From Nymphalis io (taxonomy: Eukaryota; Arthropoda; Insecta; Lepidoptera; Nymphalidae): a stretch of DNA of 64,000 bases. The translations under genes were made by a program, and so were the position numbers. Positions 33,638 to 45,200 of the stretch are shown piece by piece (the stretch's first letter is position 1; each line of letters starts with the position of its first letter). The stretch covers positions 6,820,001-6,884,000 of the forward strand of contig NC_065901.1 in NCBI RefSeq assembly GCF_905147045.1, written 5' to 3'. The notes under the pieces were generated by a model. The model ran no database searches, had not been told where the DNA came from, and saw only the letters and a list, made by a program, of their open reading frames with translations.

Positions 33638-33815
33638 ATAGATAGGCGGACTGGCAAAAGGGCCACCTGATAATGATTGTTACCACCATATAAACATTGG
33701 TGCTTTTAGTAATGCTAACATTGTTACGCCACCAACCTTAGGAACTAAAAAGTTCTGTCTAGCGATAAAATAAATGACAAGTAGGCGGTATTTACTAAGG
33801 CCTTTACCACCAAGT
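33638..33815 (-). repeat. SINE A, reverse, degenerate
   Basis: GATAGGCGGACTGGCAAAAG, GGCCACCTGATAATGATTGT and ACGCCACCAACCTTAGGAAC are the complement of the SINE A 3' half. Confidence 0.72.
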
Positions 33816-34689
33816 AAAAGTAACAAAAGTTGTTTTTATTTATTTTATAACACATTTTATTTTCTTAACAATTAAAAATAGTATACAATTTTGACATTAT
33901 TATTAATACAAACAATTAAGAAGAAATTTTTTGTCAATGATTTATCTGTACGAGAGAATTTAAAATATTTTAAATTGCAAATGTTTAAATAAATCAAGAT
34001 TTATATTACACAATATTACTACACAATATTGTTATGTTGGAATAGCAAAATCAAAGCAAATTAATAACTTCGTAGCGCCTTTCCTATGTAATAAGCAACA
34101 GTGACAAGAATGAGCCTAATTAAAAAATGGATGCCGCTTAACGAAAGAATAAACTTGAGTTAACAAAGATATTTAATAAAAACATAGCTATTAACATTTT
34201 TTTATTATTTTTTTTTATCTATTTTTTTTAATTAAAACTTTATTTATACATTATATTAAATTTAGGTCTTTTACTGGAATTAACGAAACATATTAGTCGA
34301 TTAAATACTGCATTTTGTACTAGAAAATCAAAATATTATATATAAATATTCATTCATTTTTTTATACTACACTTGTGTATCTCTCTGTCTTTCACATAGT
34401 CGAGGTCTTTAATTTTTTTATCATATCTTCATATTGCAAAGATAAAAATGTTAACGAGTTATAGTTATTACAGAAGAAGTAATTTGTGCTCTTTCATTGT
34501 TTTGCTGAGACATCCACGAGGATAGCATATCTTTAATTTCATTTTGGCACTGAGATGATTTGTCGTGTATGACTTCCGAGCTTTATGCTTACGCTTGTTA
34601 CGAGTATTTATAAAACACACTAGTGAAGGAATCAACAGCATCACCCCTGATTTGACGTAAGTTAGTCTCGAAGTTCGGTTTCCCTGGTG
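33816..34689. other. AT-rich stretch without recognised features
   Basis: About 870 bp. The 100-codon minus frame at 34,468-34,770 has a hydrophobic start but no family resemblance and no context. I do not call it. Confidence 0.45.
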
Positions 34690-34995
34690 TACCGCAGCGT
34701 TATAATATAGCGTTACTGTGCTAATAAATACCAGGGCCACAAAAGTGCAAGGAATTAGTTTGTAAAGCAACTATGTAGGTAAATTTATTTATAAGGTTGA
34801 AACGCAAATTCGTAACGTAACTCAATCGTTATTGTTGATAGTTCGAGGTACTAGGGTTGCAGAGTTGCAAGAAGGTCGATTGTAAAGCAGCTAGTTATAA
34901 TTATTATGTCCGAAGCACGTAAGATTGTTGTCGAATTGAATCGTTATTGTGGTATGCTCACAGGTACCAGGGCCGCAAAGATGTGCAGGAATGTG
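34690..34995 (+). repeat. Three degenerate tandem units of about 115-130 bp
   Basis: Anchors starting CGTTA near 34,700, 34,828 and 34,943 are each followed by a GGTACCAGGGCCGCAAAG-like block (AATACCAGGGCCACAAAAG, AGGTACTAGGGTTGCAGAG, AGGTACCAGGGCCGCAAAG). The first two also share a GTAAAGCARCTA block. The units are strongly diverged. The family is unknown. Confidence 0.65.
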
Positions 34996-36955
34996 CAGCA
35001 TGTTTTTAAACGAGACTGGAGTTTGGAGGCGGAGTTTATTTATAAGAATAACTCCTGCGCAGTTATAATAATATAAACACTACACGTCTTCACTTTACAG
35101 TGGTCCGAGGGGGAAGAGTAAAGGTACTATTATATGTAAATACGTATTACAAATACGTATTATAATACGTCTAGACGTCTTTTGATCATTCGAAAAATAA
35201 ATTGATTATATACTCCTACACAATATAAACATTATTGTTAGGAGATGATATCAAGCTGCAAATATTTTAAATGAGTATTTATTATACATAATTTCTAAAA
35301 ATATACAATGTTATTTTAAATGTGTCCATTAAAATAGTTGAAGCAAATAATATTAAGAATGTTTTTATATTAAAAACCTAACTTTATTCAATCATGAAAA
35401 AATTACAATGTTGTTTAAAAGACAAATGTATTAAGGAATGACATCTTTATTTCGGTCTGCCTTCTTGTGCTATTCAACATTTGTTTGAGGAAGTACAAAC
35501 TTCGAGATAAGCATCCGTTAGAGGCCAGATTTCATGACAGGTCGTAAAGCAACAAAGCCATTCATGAAAAAGTTCTAACTAGAAAATTACGAGTATTTTG
35601 ATGCAGAATAAAATATAAATTTTTAATTCGTTAGTGTCATGTTATGAAAACCTATGGTATTCCGTTGGCAGCAATTGTAACTGACCATTGTTTCATTTGA
35701 TCATTCCGTTTAATGAAAAGGCGTCATCCGGTTTCATTCATCTTTGTCAATTTTATAATTTATCTTCGTCGTATTCCTTGATTAATTGCGGTCCGTTTTC
35801 CTTAGGAGTCATTATAGGTCGAGTCAAAAATACGTTTGAGACGTTTAATATATTATGTGATCATGAATAAATATATCTACTGTGTGTAATGACTTGTGAA
35901 TTAAAAAAAGCGTCATTAGCGTAATGACTTACGAGCCGAATTGAAAGACAGGTTCGATATTGACTCTATAGGCTACTGTTGCCGCTATTCCTAGAAATAT
36001 CTCAATGCTTAAATGGTGGGGTATATATTCCTATTAGTAATTCGTTAAAATGAGCATTGCTAATATTTTATAAAAAACAATATATTGAGTTATTTGCTTA
36101 TTAAGAAACTATAGAAAACGATTTCAATAGAATATTATCATTCACTATCACATCTATTCTTTTAAAATTTTGTATAAATTAGATGTCTGGAATGCAGAAG
36201 AAGCACCAAATAAATATAATTTGTGATCAATATTTTTCGCTTGATTTTAGACAGTTCTTTCGTAAGTTATTGAAATTTCATAAATAATTAAAAATTCCAT
36301 TTTACTTTTTTAGTTAATTTTGAAACCTAAATCGAGTCTGACACATATGACTAAAATATACTTATTGACAATTATAATAAAAACTATTATTATATAAATA
36401 TTATATACATCTAAAAGTACTTATATGCAATATTTTATGTAAATAATGTGTATTATATAAATGCCATATTTAACCATGATCATTAAATTCAATTATATAT
36501 AAATTAAATTTAAACAAACTTATTTAAAGTTAATTCCACATTTAAGCAAATTATTTCCGTTTAGTATAAACTTGCTTCCTGTGTATATGTCACTTTCATG
36601 ATCATGCATTAAGTCATTTAAATTAGCAAGGGTTAAACAGTTAATGGTCGAGACTGGACATCTACAAACAAACTGAACTCCGTAGCTTCCCTTTGTTAAA
36701 CTTTTGCTAATTAACATAAAGGCTGGAACTGCTAACTGCCAACATCCATTGAAACTTTCAGAAATAAACTATTAGGTTCAAGGTATAGTTAACAAATATA
36801 CTCTACAAAGTTGTAGAAAGAAAGAATTAAGTAAGAAATTTATAACTAAGGATTTTTTTAATGATGTAATTAATGACAATAAAAAATTGTGTAAAAAGAA
36901 ATAAATTTGGTAAAAAAAACAACAAACTTGGGTCGCTAAGAATTGAGTAAATTTT
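34996..36955. other. AT-rich stretch, one GC-richer segment
   Basis: About 2 kb. The segment 35,010-35,130 (GGAGGCGGAGTTTATTTATA, CAGTGGTCCGAGGGGGAAGA) is less AT-rich and follows the tandem units. It could belong to the same unidentified element. Nothing else is supported. Confidence 0.4.
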
Positions 36956-36957
36956 AT

Positions 36958-37097
36958 TTTATGAGTTTGTTCTATTCTCTTCGACAGAAGAACTCAATAA
37001 CTTTTAATTGGCCCGACTTGGGATTTGAACCCAGGATCACGGGCTCTGCGGCCTTATAAAAAATATATATCTACCCAATGAACCAATGAGGCAATTA
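36958..37097 (-). repeat. SINE D head fragment, reverse
   Basis: AACTTTTAATTGGCCCGACT, GGGATTTGAACCCAGGATCA, a GCGGCCTTA block and CCAATGAGGCAAT are the complement of the SINE D tRNA-like head. Box B (GGTTCAAATCC on the minus strand) is intact and box A is disturbed by an AT insertion. Confidence 0.78.
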
Positions 37098-38487
37098 TCA
37101 TCATATATCGGAAATATAAGACCTAACATGTTTTTCTTGGAACCCAGATATATATACTTGACAGATTATTCTATTTATGAAAACATGTTGAGTTCTTTGC
37201 CTGAGATACTAAGGCAAAAAGAACGGTCATAATAACAGATTTTATACTTAGATCTAATGACTGTTTTTATTATCCTAAGGGTATTTATTTCAGTTTTAAA
37301 AGTATTGTGCAATCTTTGAGTTTCGTTATTAAAAAAATACAAATTACCTTAATGTCATAGCATAGGTGTTTAATAAGAAAGCGAATTTTTAAATGAATCG
37401 GAATCCATTATACTCAGTGTTACAAGTTAATAAAAGATGCAATAAATCAATATCTGTTTTGTAACAAGCAATGTTAAAGCTGAAATTGAAATTTTTGATT
37501 ACTACCAACGATTTTATTTGTAGGCAGAATTTCGCTTCGAATTAATTAGCCCGGGTTGTGACAAGCTGTCGACAGAAAAAAAATTTGTAATTAACAGTTT
37601 TCTTAAGCTCAACGATGGTTAGGTGAAGTTCAAAGTTAGGTTTGTAGAACAAAGTAAATATTTTGATTTTCCAATAAAAGCGTTTTCTTTCCGAAATGAC
37701 TTATTACAATTTTTTCAAGAAAAGAATAATTAAATTTAACTTACAAAAGTAAAAAAAAGAAGGTTTGTACTTGAGCTGAAAATAGGTGCTTTAAATCAGA
37801 AAATGGATAACTATGTTCTTTTTTTAAGTACAGCAACGGTGTTTTCAAATCTTATTAGTTTTGTAATTGTAATAATCCTGTTGACATTCATATCTATTGA
37901 ACAGTGTGGTGTTCCGAACATATCCTAGGAGTAGTGCGCTTGTTTTTGTATTTGTGTTGTGCGCTCACGTGTTTGTATGCGCAAGTGTGCTCATAATTAT
38001 GTGTGTTAGTTAGCCGATTTGGTAAACATACACGTATAACATAACATGTATACATGATTTTTTTACTATATAAAAATTTAAATTAGAAAATTATAGTAAG
38101 TATTATTTAAATGGACTTATATTTTTTTATAAAATATACAGTATTTTGTTATGTAATCTAAATTAAATAAACGGTAGTTTGGAAAAATATGATTATCTAA
38201 TCACCTTACACAAGTAAATTTTAAACGTAAATTATTCCACCAAAAATAGTAATTAATTAGATACACCAATAAATAGGAATGAATCTACCCCCATTCATTT
38301 GAACTTAGGTACTAACAAATAAATTAGACATAAAAGCGGGAAATAATTACACAAACAATGGCTTCCAATTGCAGCGTTTGTAGACCAATAATTATAATAT
38401 TCCCTGATTTCGATAATTTAATACATGTGATTATTTTTTGGAGCAGATTAAAATTTAACCAGCTCGTTTATTTATGTTAAAAAAAAA
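37098..38487. other. AT-rich stretch without recognised features
   Basis: About 1.4 kb with a mild GT-rich run near 37,945-38,005. No gene, SINE or terminal repeat is identified. Confidence 0.5.
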
Positions 38488-38700
38488 GTAATAGACCGTA
38501 AATGTCCTACTGCTAGACAAAGGCCTTGTCTCCTCTTAAGCTGGCTTAAGCTAGCTTGGAGCACACATCAGAGCGGGATTCTGTATACACATATGACAGA
38601 ATATCATCACAGATAGAGGTTTCCTCTTGACGTTTTCCGTTAACCCCAAACACGAGATGCATTACAAGCACAAGTTGAACCCACATGATCTCTCTAAATG
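38488..38700 (-). repeat. SINE B, reverse, diverged
   Basis: AAATGTCCTACTGCTAGACA, AAGGCCTTGTCTCC, ATACACATATGACAGAATAT and CACGAGATGCATTACAAGCA follow reverse SINE B order. Two near-repeats AAGCTGGCTTAAGCTAGCTT disturb the middle. The 138-codon minus frame that crosses it is not a gene. Confidence 0.75.
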
Positions 38701-40766
38701 AGATGTTTGCTCGGAATTTAACCCTTAATTTCCGTTTAAAATCCATCTTTCTATGTCCCTTTGCCTCATATTTTTGTATAACTTGAACACTATTTTTAAA
38801 TAATGTTCTCAAAACTGCTATAATAAGATTGTGATAAAAAAAATATTGTAATTTTTCATCTAGACTCAAATATGGCCAGTGTGTTGTAGTAATAGTTAGA
38901 CTACAAAGGTTTCTCCTGTAAAGGTGAAGACTCAGAAGCTGTTCCACGTCGTATTGATCCACTTCTTCCGATACATGCTAAGGTTCCCGCGTGATAATTC
39001 TTCACTGTCGGGCAAGAGATACATTGTTACACGATTTTAGTAAATCTCTGTTTTATACGAAAAACTACATACATTTACATACTTAAATAATATGTACCTA
39101 TCTACTTGGCTTTTCATTTAGGTAGGGCATCGTAAAGAATGTGATGATTATATTAGAAATATTCAACTGAAAACAACGAATGTACACTGAATTTATGCTC
39201 TTCTAATTACAATAGGTTGAATTACGACGTTTATTGAATAGATGCATATTTTTTACTCACCAATTAAATATATTTTTTTATAAACATTCTCTTTACTGAA
39301 GCTTAAAATAAATTCGAAACGAGATTTTTAATATCGGTGTAGTGAATTTTTTGCCTGGTAATATTTTTTCTATATTAACGGACCGCTTGCTCTAGTTATT
39401 AACTAAAAATACGCCTGAAAAACTTTATGCGGCTTAAAACAAAGCTAGTTTGTAAAATTTTAGTCCTACGTCCCGCGTTGTAAGGTTGAATTCAGGACAC
39501 AATCTATGTAGGTTCAATATATCCTGAATTGGTTTGCTGTGGTATGGAAGGTGGGTTATTCTTTGTAATTTCAACAGCAAGCGACGACCCAGATTCTGCA
39601 GTTGACAGCGCATTAGCACGGTAAGAAGTGGCATAACTATAATTAACTAATAAATTTTGGCAGCATAACTTACACTTACACACCTTCACGGCGATTTTCA
39701 CATTTCATATAATGAAATGTGAACGATAATGTCTTCAAAATTTAGTGTCATGAATTTATCCAGATTCTCAATGATTCGTAGATGGTATTTCGCTACATCT
39801 GTATTTCAAACTTCGCGTGTTATCGGTAGTTTCCAATTGAGTACAAATCAGCACGCTTCGATTTATTGAGCAACTACTTGTAGTTTCCATCAACTTTGTA
39901 ATTGACCGATCTTGTCGAGTGCACTTAATAACTATTCTGAAGTGCTTAAGTAATCCTCTAGACAACAGCTCACGTGCAGGAAACGTTAACGTTACGTTAA
40001 GGAAGTTTTATATTTCAATTATTTTATTTTTTTTCACTTCTTTAATTTATAATTGCTACTCTTATGAGAATCGATAAATAAAAGAAGAAGTGATTCAATA
40101 CCAAATTAACGTTTGCTTTCAGGAAGCCTACAGAAATAGCCAGTCATTTAACTGAGTATAGTTTCGTATAGTTTATTTTATGCAACGTCTTAAAAGAGTT
40201 TTGCCATTGGATATTTATATTATGAATTGAGATAAAATAGTAATAACAAAAATATATAATTAATACAAACAAAATTATGGTTTGATATAGACTGAGAAGT
40301 GAAGAACATAATAACACTAGATTGGATATCATTCCGACATTTAACAGGGAGTACTTGCAACCCTTGAGTTCTTCCTAAAGTTAAGTTAAAATTTATAAAA
40401 CTGTCATCAGACATGTTGCCATGTATGGATTAGATCGTAACGCCACTAAAGTAATGGATAAAAGGCTAATGTAATCAAATGAGATGAGAATATTTAGATG
40501 GATGTGTTAAGAAGAGACTAGACAGACTACGAAATTGGTATAAGAGGAAGTAAGGAGAAAGTAGCTGTAACTACAGAAAAGCTTATCTAAGCTTATTAAA
40601 TATAAACGATTATATTATATATTATATATATATTATATATTATAGACTTTTTTGCGAAGAGATAAATATAAATATGATAATATAAGAAGCAGGCATGGCT
40701 AATAAAGCAAAATGAAGGAAAAAATTAATGCGCTGTGCTAAATGTGTGTCCGAAAAGGAGTTTCTG
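38701..40766. other. AT-rich stretch without recognised features
   Basis: About 2.07 kb. Several 60- to 66-codon frames near 39,434-39,965 lack domains. An AT palindrome-like run lies at 40,608-40,645. Confidence 0.5.
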
Positions 40767-40778
40767 AACATATATAAT

Positions 40779-41135
40779 GTCCTCCAGACCGATCGGCCGG
40801 CGGCCAATCTCAAGAGAGATTAGCTAACTACGTAGGAGATATTATAGTGCACAAGTGTTTCCGAAAACACAGGTGCACTCTCTATTCCCAAATCTCATAA
40901 TCCGATGGCAATCCAACACCATCGGAAAGTCCGGAGTTCAGGCGCAGGACCAACGTCTTTACGTACTTTCCGAGGTACGGGAGAGTACACACTTCCAACC
41001 TCCAGACTCCGGGCTGCTACTGAGAATTTTCTTACAGAAAAACCTAATAACTTTTTATTGACCTGACCTGGGAATTAAACCTAGGACCTCCCATTTTGCG
41101 GCCTTACATCAAGCCACTAGACCAACGAGGCAGTC
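40779..41135 (-). repeat. SINE D, complete copy with 12-bp target duplication
   Basis: AACATATATAAT occurs at 40,767-40,778 and again at 41,136-41,147, bracketing a 357-bp element. On the minus strand it opens with a tRNA-like head (CTGCCTCGTTGGTCTAGTGG at the right end, a damaged box B, then TTATTGACC in complement) and runs through a body containing GGAAAGTACGTAAAGACG. It ends at GGTCTGGAGGAC. This defines the family's full length in this window. The second, interrupted copy is at 48,596-49,118. Confidence 0.92.
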
Positions 41136-41147
41136 AACATATATAAT

Positions 41148-41200
41148 AATAATATTCAGTGAACATATATAATAATAATATCATAATAATCTAATATAGA
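41148..41200 (+). repeat. Local duplication of the SINE D target
   Basis: After the right target repeat comes a second GAACATATATAATAATAATA block (41,161-41,180), about 25 bp after the first. The target area is therefore tandemly repeated. Confidence 0.7.
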
Positions 41201-41268
41201 AAGGTTTAAACTAAGTTTGCGCTGAATAAATAGAACAAGTACAAGATAATGTCAGCATAAGCTTATCC

Positions 41269-41568
41269 GAGCCGAGATGGCCTAGTGGTTAGAACGCGTG
41301 AATCTTAACTGACGATCGTGGGTTCAAACCCGGGCAAGCACCACTGAATTTTCATGTGCTAATTTGTGATTATAATTTATCTCGTGCTTGACGGTGAAAG
41401 AACACATCGTGAGGAAACCTGCATGTGTCTAATTTCATTAAAATTCTACCGCATGTGTATTCCACCAACCCGTATTGGAGCAGCGTGGTGGAATAAGCTC
41501 CAAACCTTCTCCTTAAAAGGGAGAGGAGGCCTTAGCCCAGCAGTGGGACATTAACAGGCTGCTACTGT
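41269..41568 (+). repeat. SINE B, complete 300-bp copy with 11-bp target duplication
   Basis: TAAGCTTATCC at 41,258-41,268 and 41,569-41,579 bounds an exactly 300-bp element. Pol III-type boxes are visible: A box TGGCCTAGTGG at 41,278-41,288 and B box GGTTCAAACC at 41,321-41,330. The body runs through GAGGAAACCTGCATGTGTCT and GCAGCGTGGTGGAATAAGC to the AGCCCAGCAGTGGGACATTA tail. It is tRNA-derived by these boxes. It could be the Metulj-like family of butterflies, a guess from memory. Confidence 0.95.
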
Positions 41569-41579
41569 TAAGCTTATCC

Positions 41580-42194
41580 TTAATCGATGATGTTTTATTT
41601 AAAGAAATGATGATTTATGCTAACAAAACAAGAAATATATCAGCTAATATTTTTTATAATTTAAAAAATTAAATGAATTTTACATCATTATCATTGAATG
41701 TATATAACAAATTAAGATATCAGTCGTTTCCTTTGATAAAAAGAGAAGATTCAAATAATGAAATTTTTATGTCCGTTTACAAATAAAGTGAGTCATTTGA
41801 ATTTGTATTTGACTTTAATACAATGTAATACCAACTAAATTTGCAACTTAAATAATATTTAAAAGGACAATGCTTCTATTTAAGTTAAATTCGTGCTTTC
41901 ACCGTAAATGTACCTTGAAGGCCTCCAGGGCAGATTGAACCTTGTTTAATTTTATTCAAAGAGTACTAGATTCGGTATACATTTATGGTGTAAGCTATAG
42001 TAAGTATTTTTATTAGATTTTTAAATTCAAAGAGGCAAAACTCAAAATCTTTATAGAGGTAACTAAATTATCAAAGTGTCAGGTTGTTCTTAAGTTTATT
42101 CGTTTGAACACGGAGGGAATACATTAATTTAAATGAAAATCCTAACCAGTTCTTTTTCTTCTTTCTATGTCTATCTATCTATTGTAACTTATAT
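41580..42194. other. AT-rich stretch without recognised features
   Basis: About 615 bp between SINE B and the LINE target site. Nothing is identified. Confidence 0.5.
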
Positions 42195-42206
42195 TATAAC
42201 AATTTC

Positions 42207-45200
42207 CAGAGGGTGGATCTACCAGTTATCTGTCCGATAGCTGGTTGGAATCACTACGGGTACGCGACCCCGGACTGCTCTAGCTACCAGTGTCACATTC
42301 CTGTATCTTCCGTGATCACAGTATCCTCACCCCTCTCCTTGATACGTTTCCCAAAATTATCCCAGCGTCACGCCAAAGAAGAAGGAAAACTAATATTAAA
42401 CCCGGAGCGGTGCCTCCGTTTAGGCGTAAGCCAGTCACCTGCGGCCAAACCAGCACCACACGTATTGACTCGTCATTCCTGCGGATCCTGCTGGGGAGGA
42501 GGAGAGGGTGGCATGGGTACTGGGCAAGCCCGTGTTGCCATAAAGTCGCCTGGCCCAGGCGTAGCAGCATCCACGGAGAGGACACTTCGCTCACCTGTCT
42601 TGCAGGTGGAAAACAACACGGAGAGTGGCAGTCACCGGTTATAAGTCAGCACGAATAGGCGTAAGTGCGGACGCCAGGGGCCACTCTTGACAGTAGGAGG
42701 ATCCATTGTAGATCCATTGATCAGTTACCGCCTGCTTTAAGTCGGGCAGCCCCCGATCAATAAGGTACTGATCCGCCTCAGCGTTAACTTGTTCCGCCTG
42801 GGTGAACGGAACACAAGCCTTACAGCTAGACGTTGACGCTGTGACATTAACCACCTGCTCAAAGAAACAAAAATCTCAAAACCCACAACAACGCTGCTTA
42901 CATGCGCTTTGCGACATGGAATGTCCGAACGATGAGGACAGGCTTCCCGAACACCTACGGAAGCTCCGATTGCGCCCAAAAACTGCGCAAAACTTACAGT
43001 ATCGACGTGGAGCTTAAAAGGCTCAATATCGATATCGTAGCCTTACAAGAGACCAGAACTGAAGACGAAGGGTCTTTGCGTGAAGCTAACTACACTTTTT
43101 ACTGGAAGGGCAAGAGTTCCTTGGAAACACGAGAGCATGGTGTAGGTTTCGCGGTTCGAAACCATCTCATCAACGCCATAGAGACACCTGTAGGCGTTTC
43201 CGAGCGGATTATGGTCTTGCGTCTAAACACAAAAAGCGGCTTTGTCACGCTAATTTCCGCTTACGCACCGACGCTTAGTTCAAAACCTGAGACCAAGGAT
43301 CAATTCTACGGCCAGCTCGATGAGACAGTGCGCAGGGTGAATCCAACTGACAGACTGCATATTTTGGGTGACTTTAATGCCCGCGTCGGTCAGGGTACAT
43401 CAGCCTGGCCTGAATGCCTCGGTGCACACGGCATAGGCAAGCTTAACGACAACGGACAACGACTGTTGGAGTTTTGCTCAAGGCACCAGCTGTGTGTTAC
43501 CAACACCTTTTTTAAAGGCAAAATGATGCGGAAAGTCTCGTGGATGCACCCTCGATCTAAACACTGGCACCAATTAGACCTTGCTCTTACAAGAAGGAGG
43601 GATCTACGGGAAACGCTCCACACGCGGGCGTTTCACAGTGCCGATTGCGACACCGATCACAGCCTCGTCGCTACTAAAGTCCGACTTGTCCCTAGAAGAG
43701 TCCATTCTTCCAAGCCACTCGGTCGAAAAAAGATAAATCTTTTCAAGACTCGTGACATGGAAGTAGTGGAGTCATTTGGGGAACTCGTCCGCGAAGAAGT
43801 TGCAACTTGGGATAGTACGGCATCAGCGCGAGTCGAATGGGAAAAAGTCAAGTCTCTTCTCACTGACACTGCAGGCAAGATTTTTGGCTATCAAAAGGCA
43901 AAATCTTACGACTGGTTTCAAGAAAACGAGAAGCACTTACTTCCCTTGATTGACTCGAAACGCCAAGCCGCTTTAAATTTTCGCCTTAACCCTTGCGATG
44001 CGACGCGTAAAGATCTCACGAAGGCAAAAGCCTCACTCCAGCGTAGCACGCGCTTCTTTGTAAATGCGTATTGGACAGAGCTTTGCCAAAGCATCCAAGC
44101 GTGCGCAAACGCGGGGGATATTGGCGGGGTGTACGCGGTCATCAAAAGAGCTCTTGGACCTACTCCAAAAAAGACGGCACCTCTCAAGGAAACCGACGGT
44201 TCTGTTATAACAGACAGCACCCGTCAGATGGCAAGATGGGTAGAATACTACAAGGGGCTCTACTCGTGCCCAGTGGATATTCAGCCAGAAGCAATGGAGC
44301 TTGTCCCGAATCTGGCAACTTGGCACGAGCTAGACGTTGCACCCACAGTAGAGGAACTTTATCTGGCCGTCAAGAAGCTCAAATGCGGAAAGAGCCCCGG
44401 AAAAGACGATGTTGTCACCGAAGTCGTCAAGCTTGAGTGCCTCTTGCCCATCCTTCATAACCACCTGGCTAAGTGCTGGGAAGAAAACTACGTCCCTCAG
44501 GATATGCGAGATGCTAACATCGTCACTCTTTATAAAGGCAAAGGCGATCGTGGCGACTGCAACTGTTACCGCGGAATATCTCTTCTTAGCATCGTCGGTA
44601 AAGCCTTTGCCAGGGCCATTTTGGGCAAACTACAAAGGCTCGCCGACCGCGTATACCCTGAGGCACAATGTGGTTTTAGATCCCAACGGTCAACTGTCGA
44701 CATGATATTTTCACTCAGACAGCTACAAGAAAAGTGTAGGGAGCAACATACCCCCCTAGTCATTGCATTTGTAGACCTAAATAAGGCTTTTGACTCCGTG
44801 AGCAGAGAGGGGTTGTACTCGGTTCTTGTCAGAATTGGATGCCCCCCAAAACTCCTAAGGATAGTGCAATCGTTCCACGAAGGTATGGAAGTTACCGTCC
44901 TGCACAATGGCAACGCATCCACGCCATTCGACGTACGCCGTGGTGTTCGTCAAGGTTGTGCACTGGCCCCCACCTTGTTCGGAATATTCTTCTCAGTGCT
45001 TCTGAAGGTTGCTTTTGGAGATGAACAGCAAGGCGTCCACTTACACACGCGAACCGATGGTAGGCTGTACAACATCTCAATGCTCAAGTCCAAACGCTAC
45101 AGGGAGGACCTATTTGTAGATAGTCTCCTCTTCGCTGACGACGCTGCCTTCGTTGCTCATGACCAAGCTCAACTCCAGAGTCTAATGGACAAATTTGCCA

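Noticed and set aside
34468..34770. 100-codon minus frame with a hydrophobic start
   Set aside because: It could mimic a signal peptide, but it overlaps degenerate tandem repeats and has no recognisable domain.
37010..37097. Possible tRNA gene (intact box B)
   Set aside because: It is followed by SINE D sequence, and box A is disrupted by an AT insertion. The same holds for the heads at 41,060 and 49,050.
38546..38962. 138-codon minus frame
   Set aside because: It crosses a reverse SINE B copy and AT-rich DNA and shows no domain or conserved start.
42213..42658. Overlapping frames of 120-143 codons in the LINE leader
   Set aside because: They look like chance open frames in GC-rich leader sequence. 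There is no zinc knuckle or other ORF1 feature, though an unknown ORF1 cannot be fully excluded.
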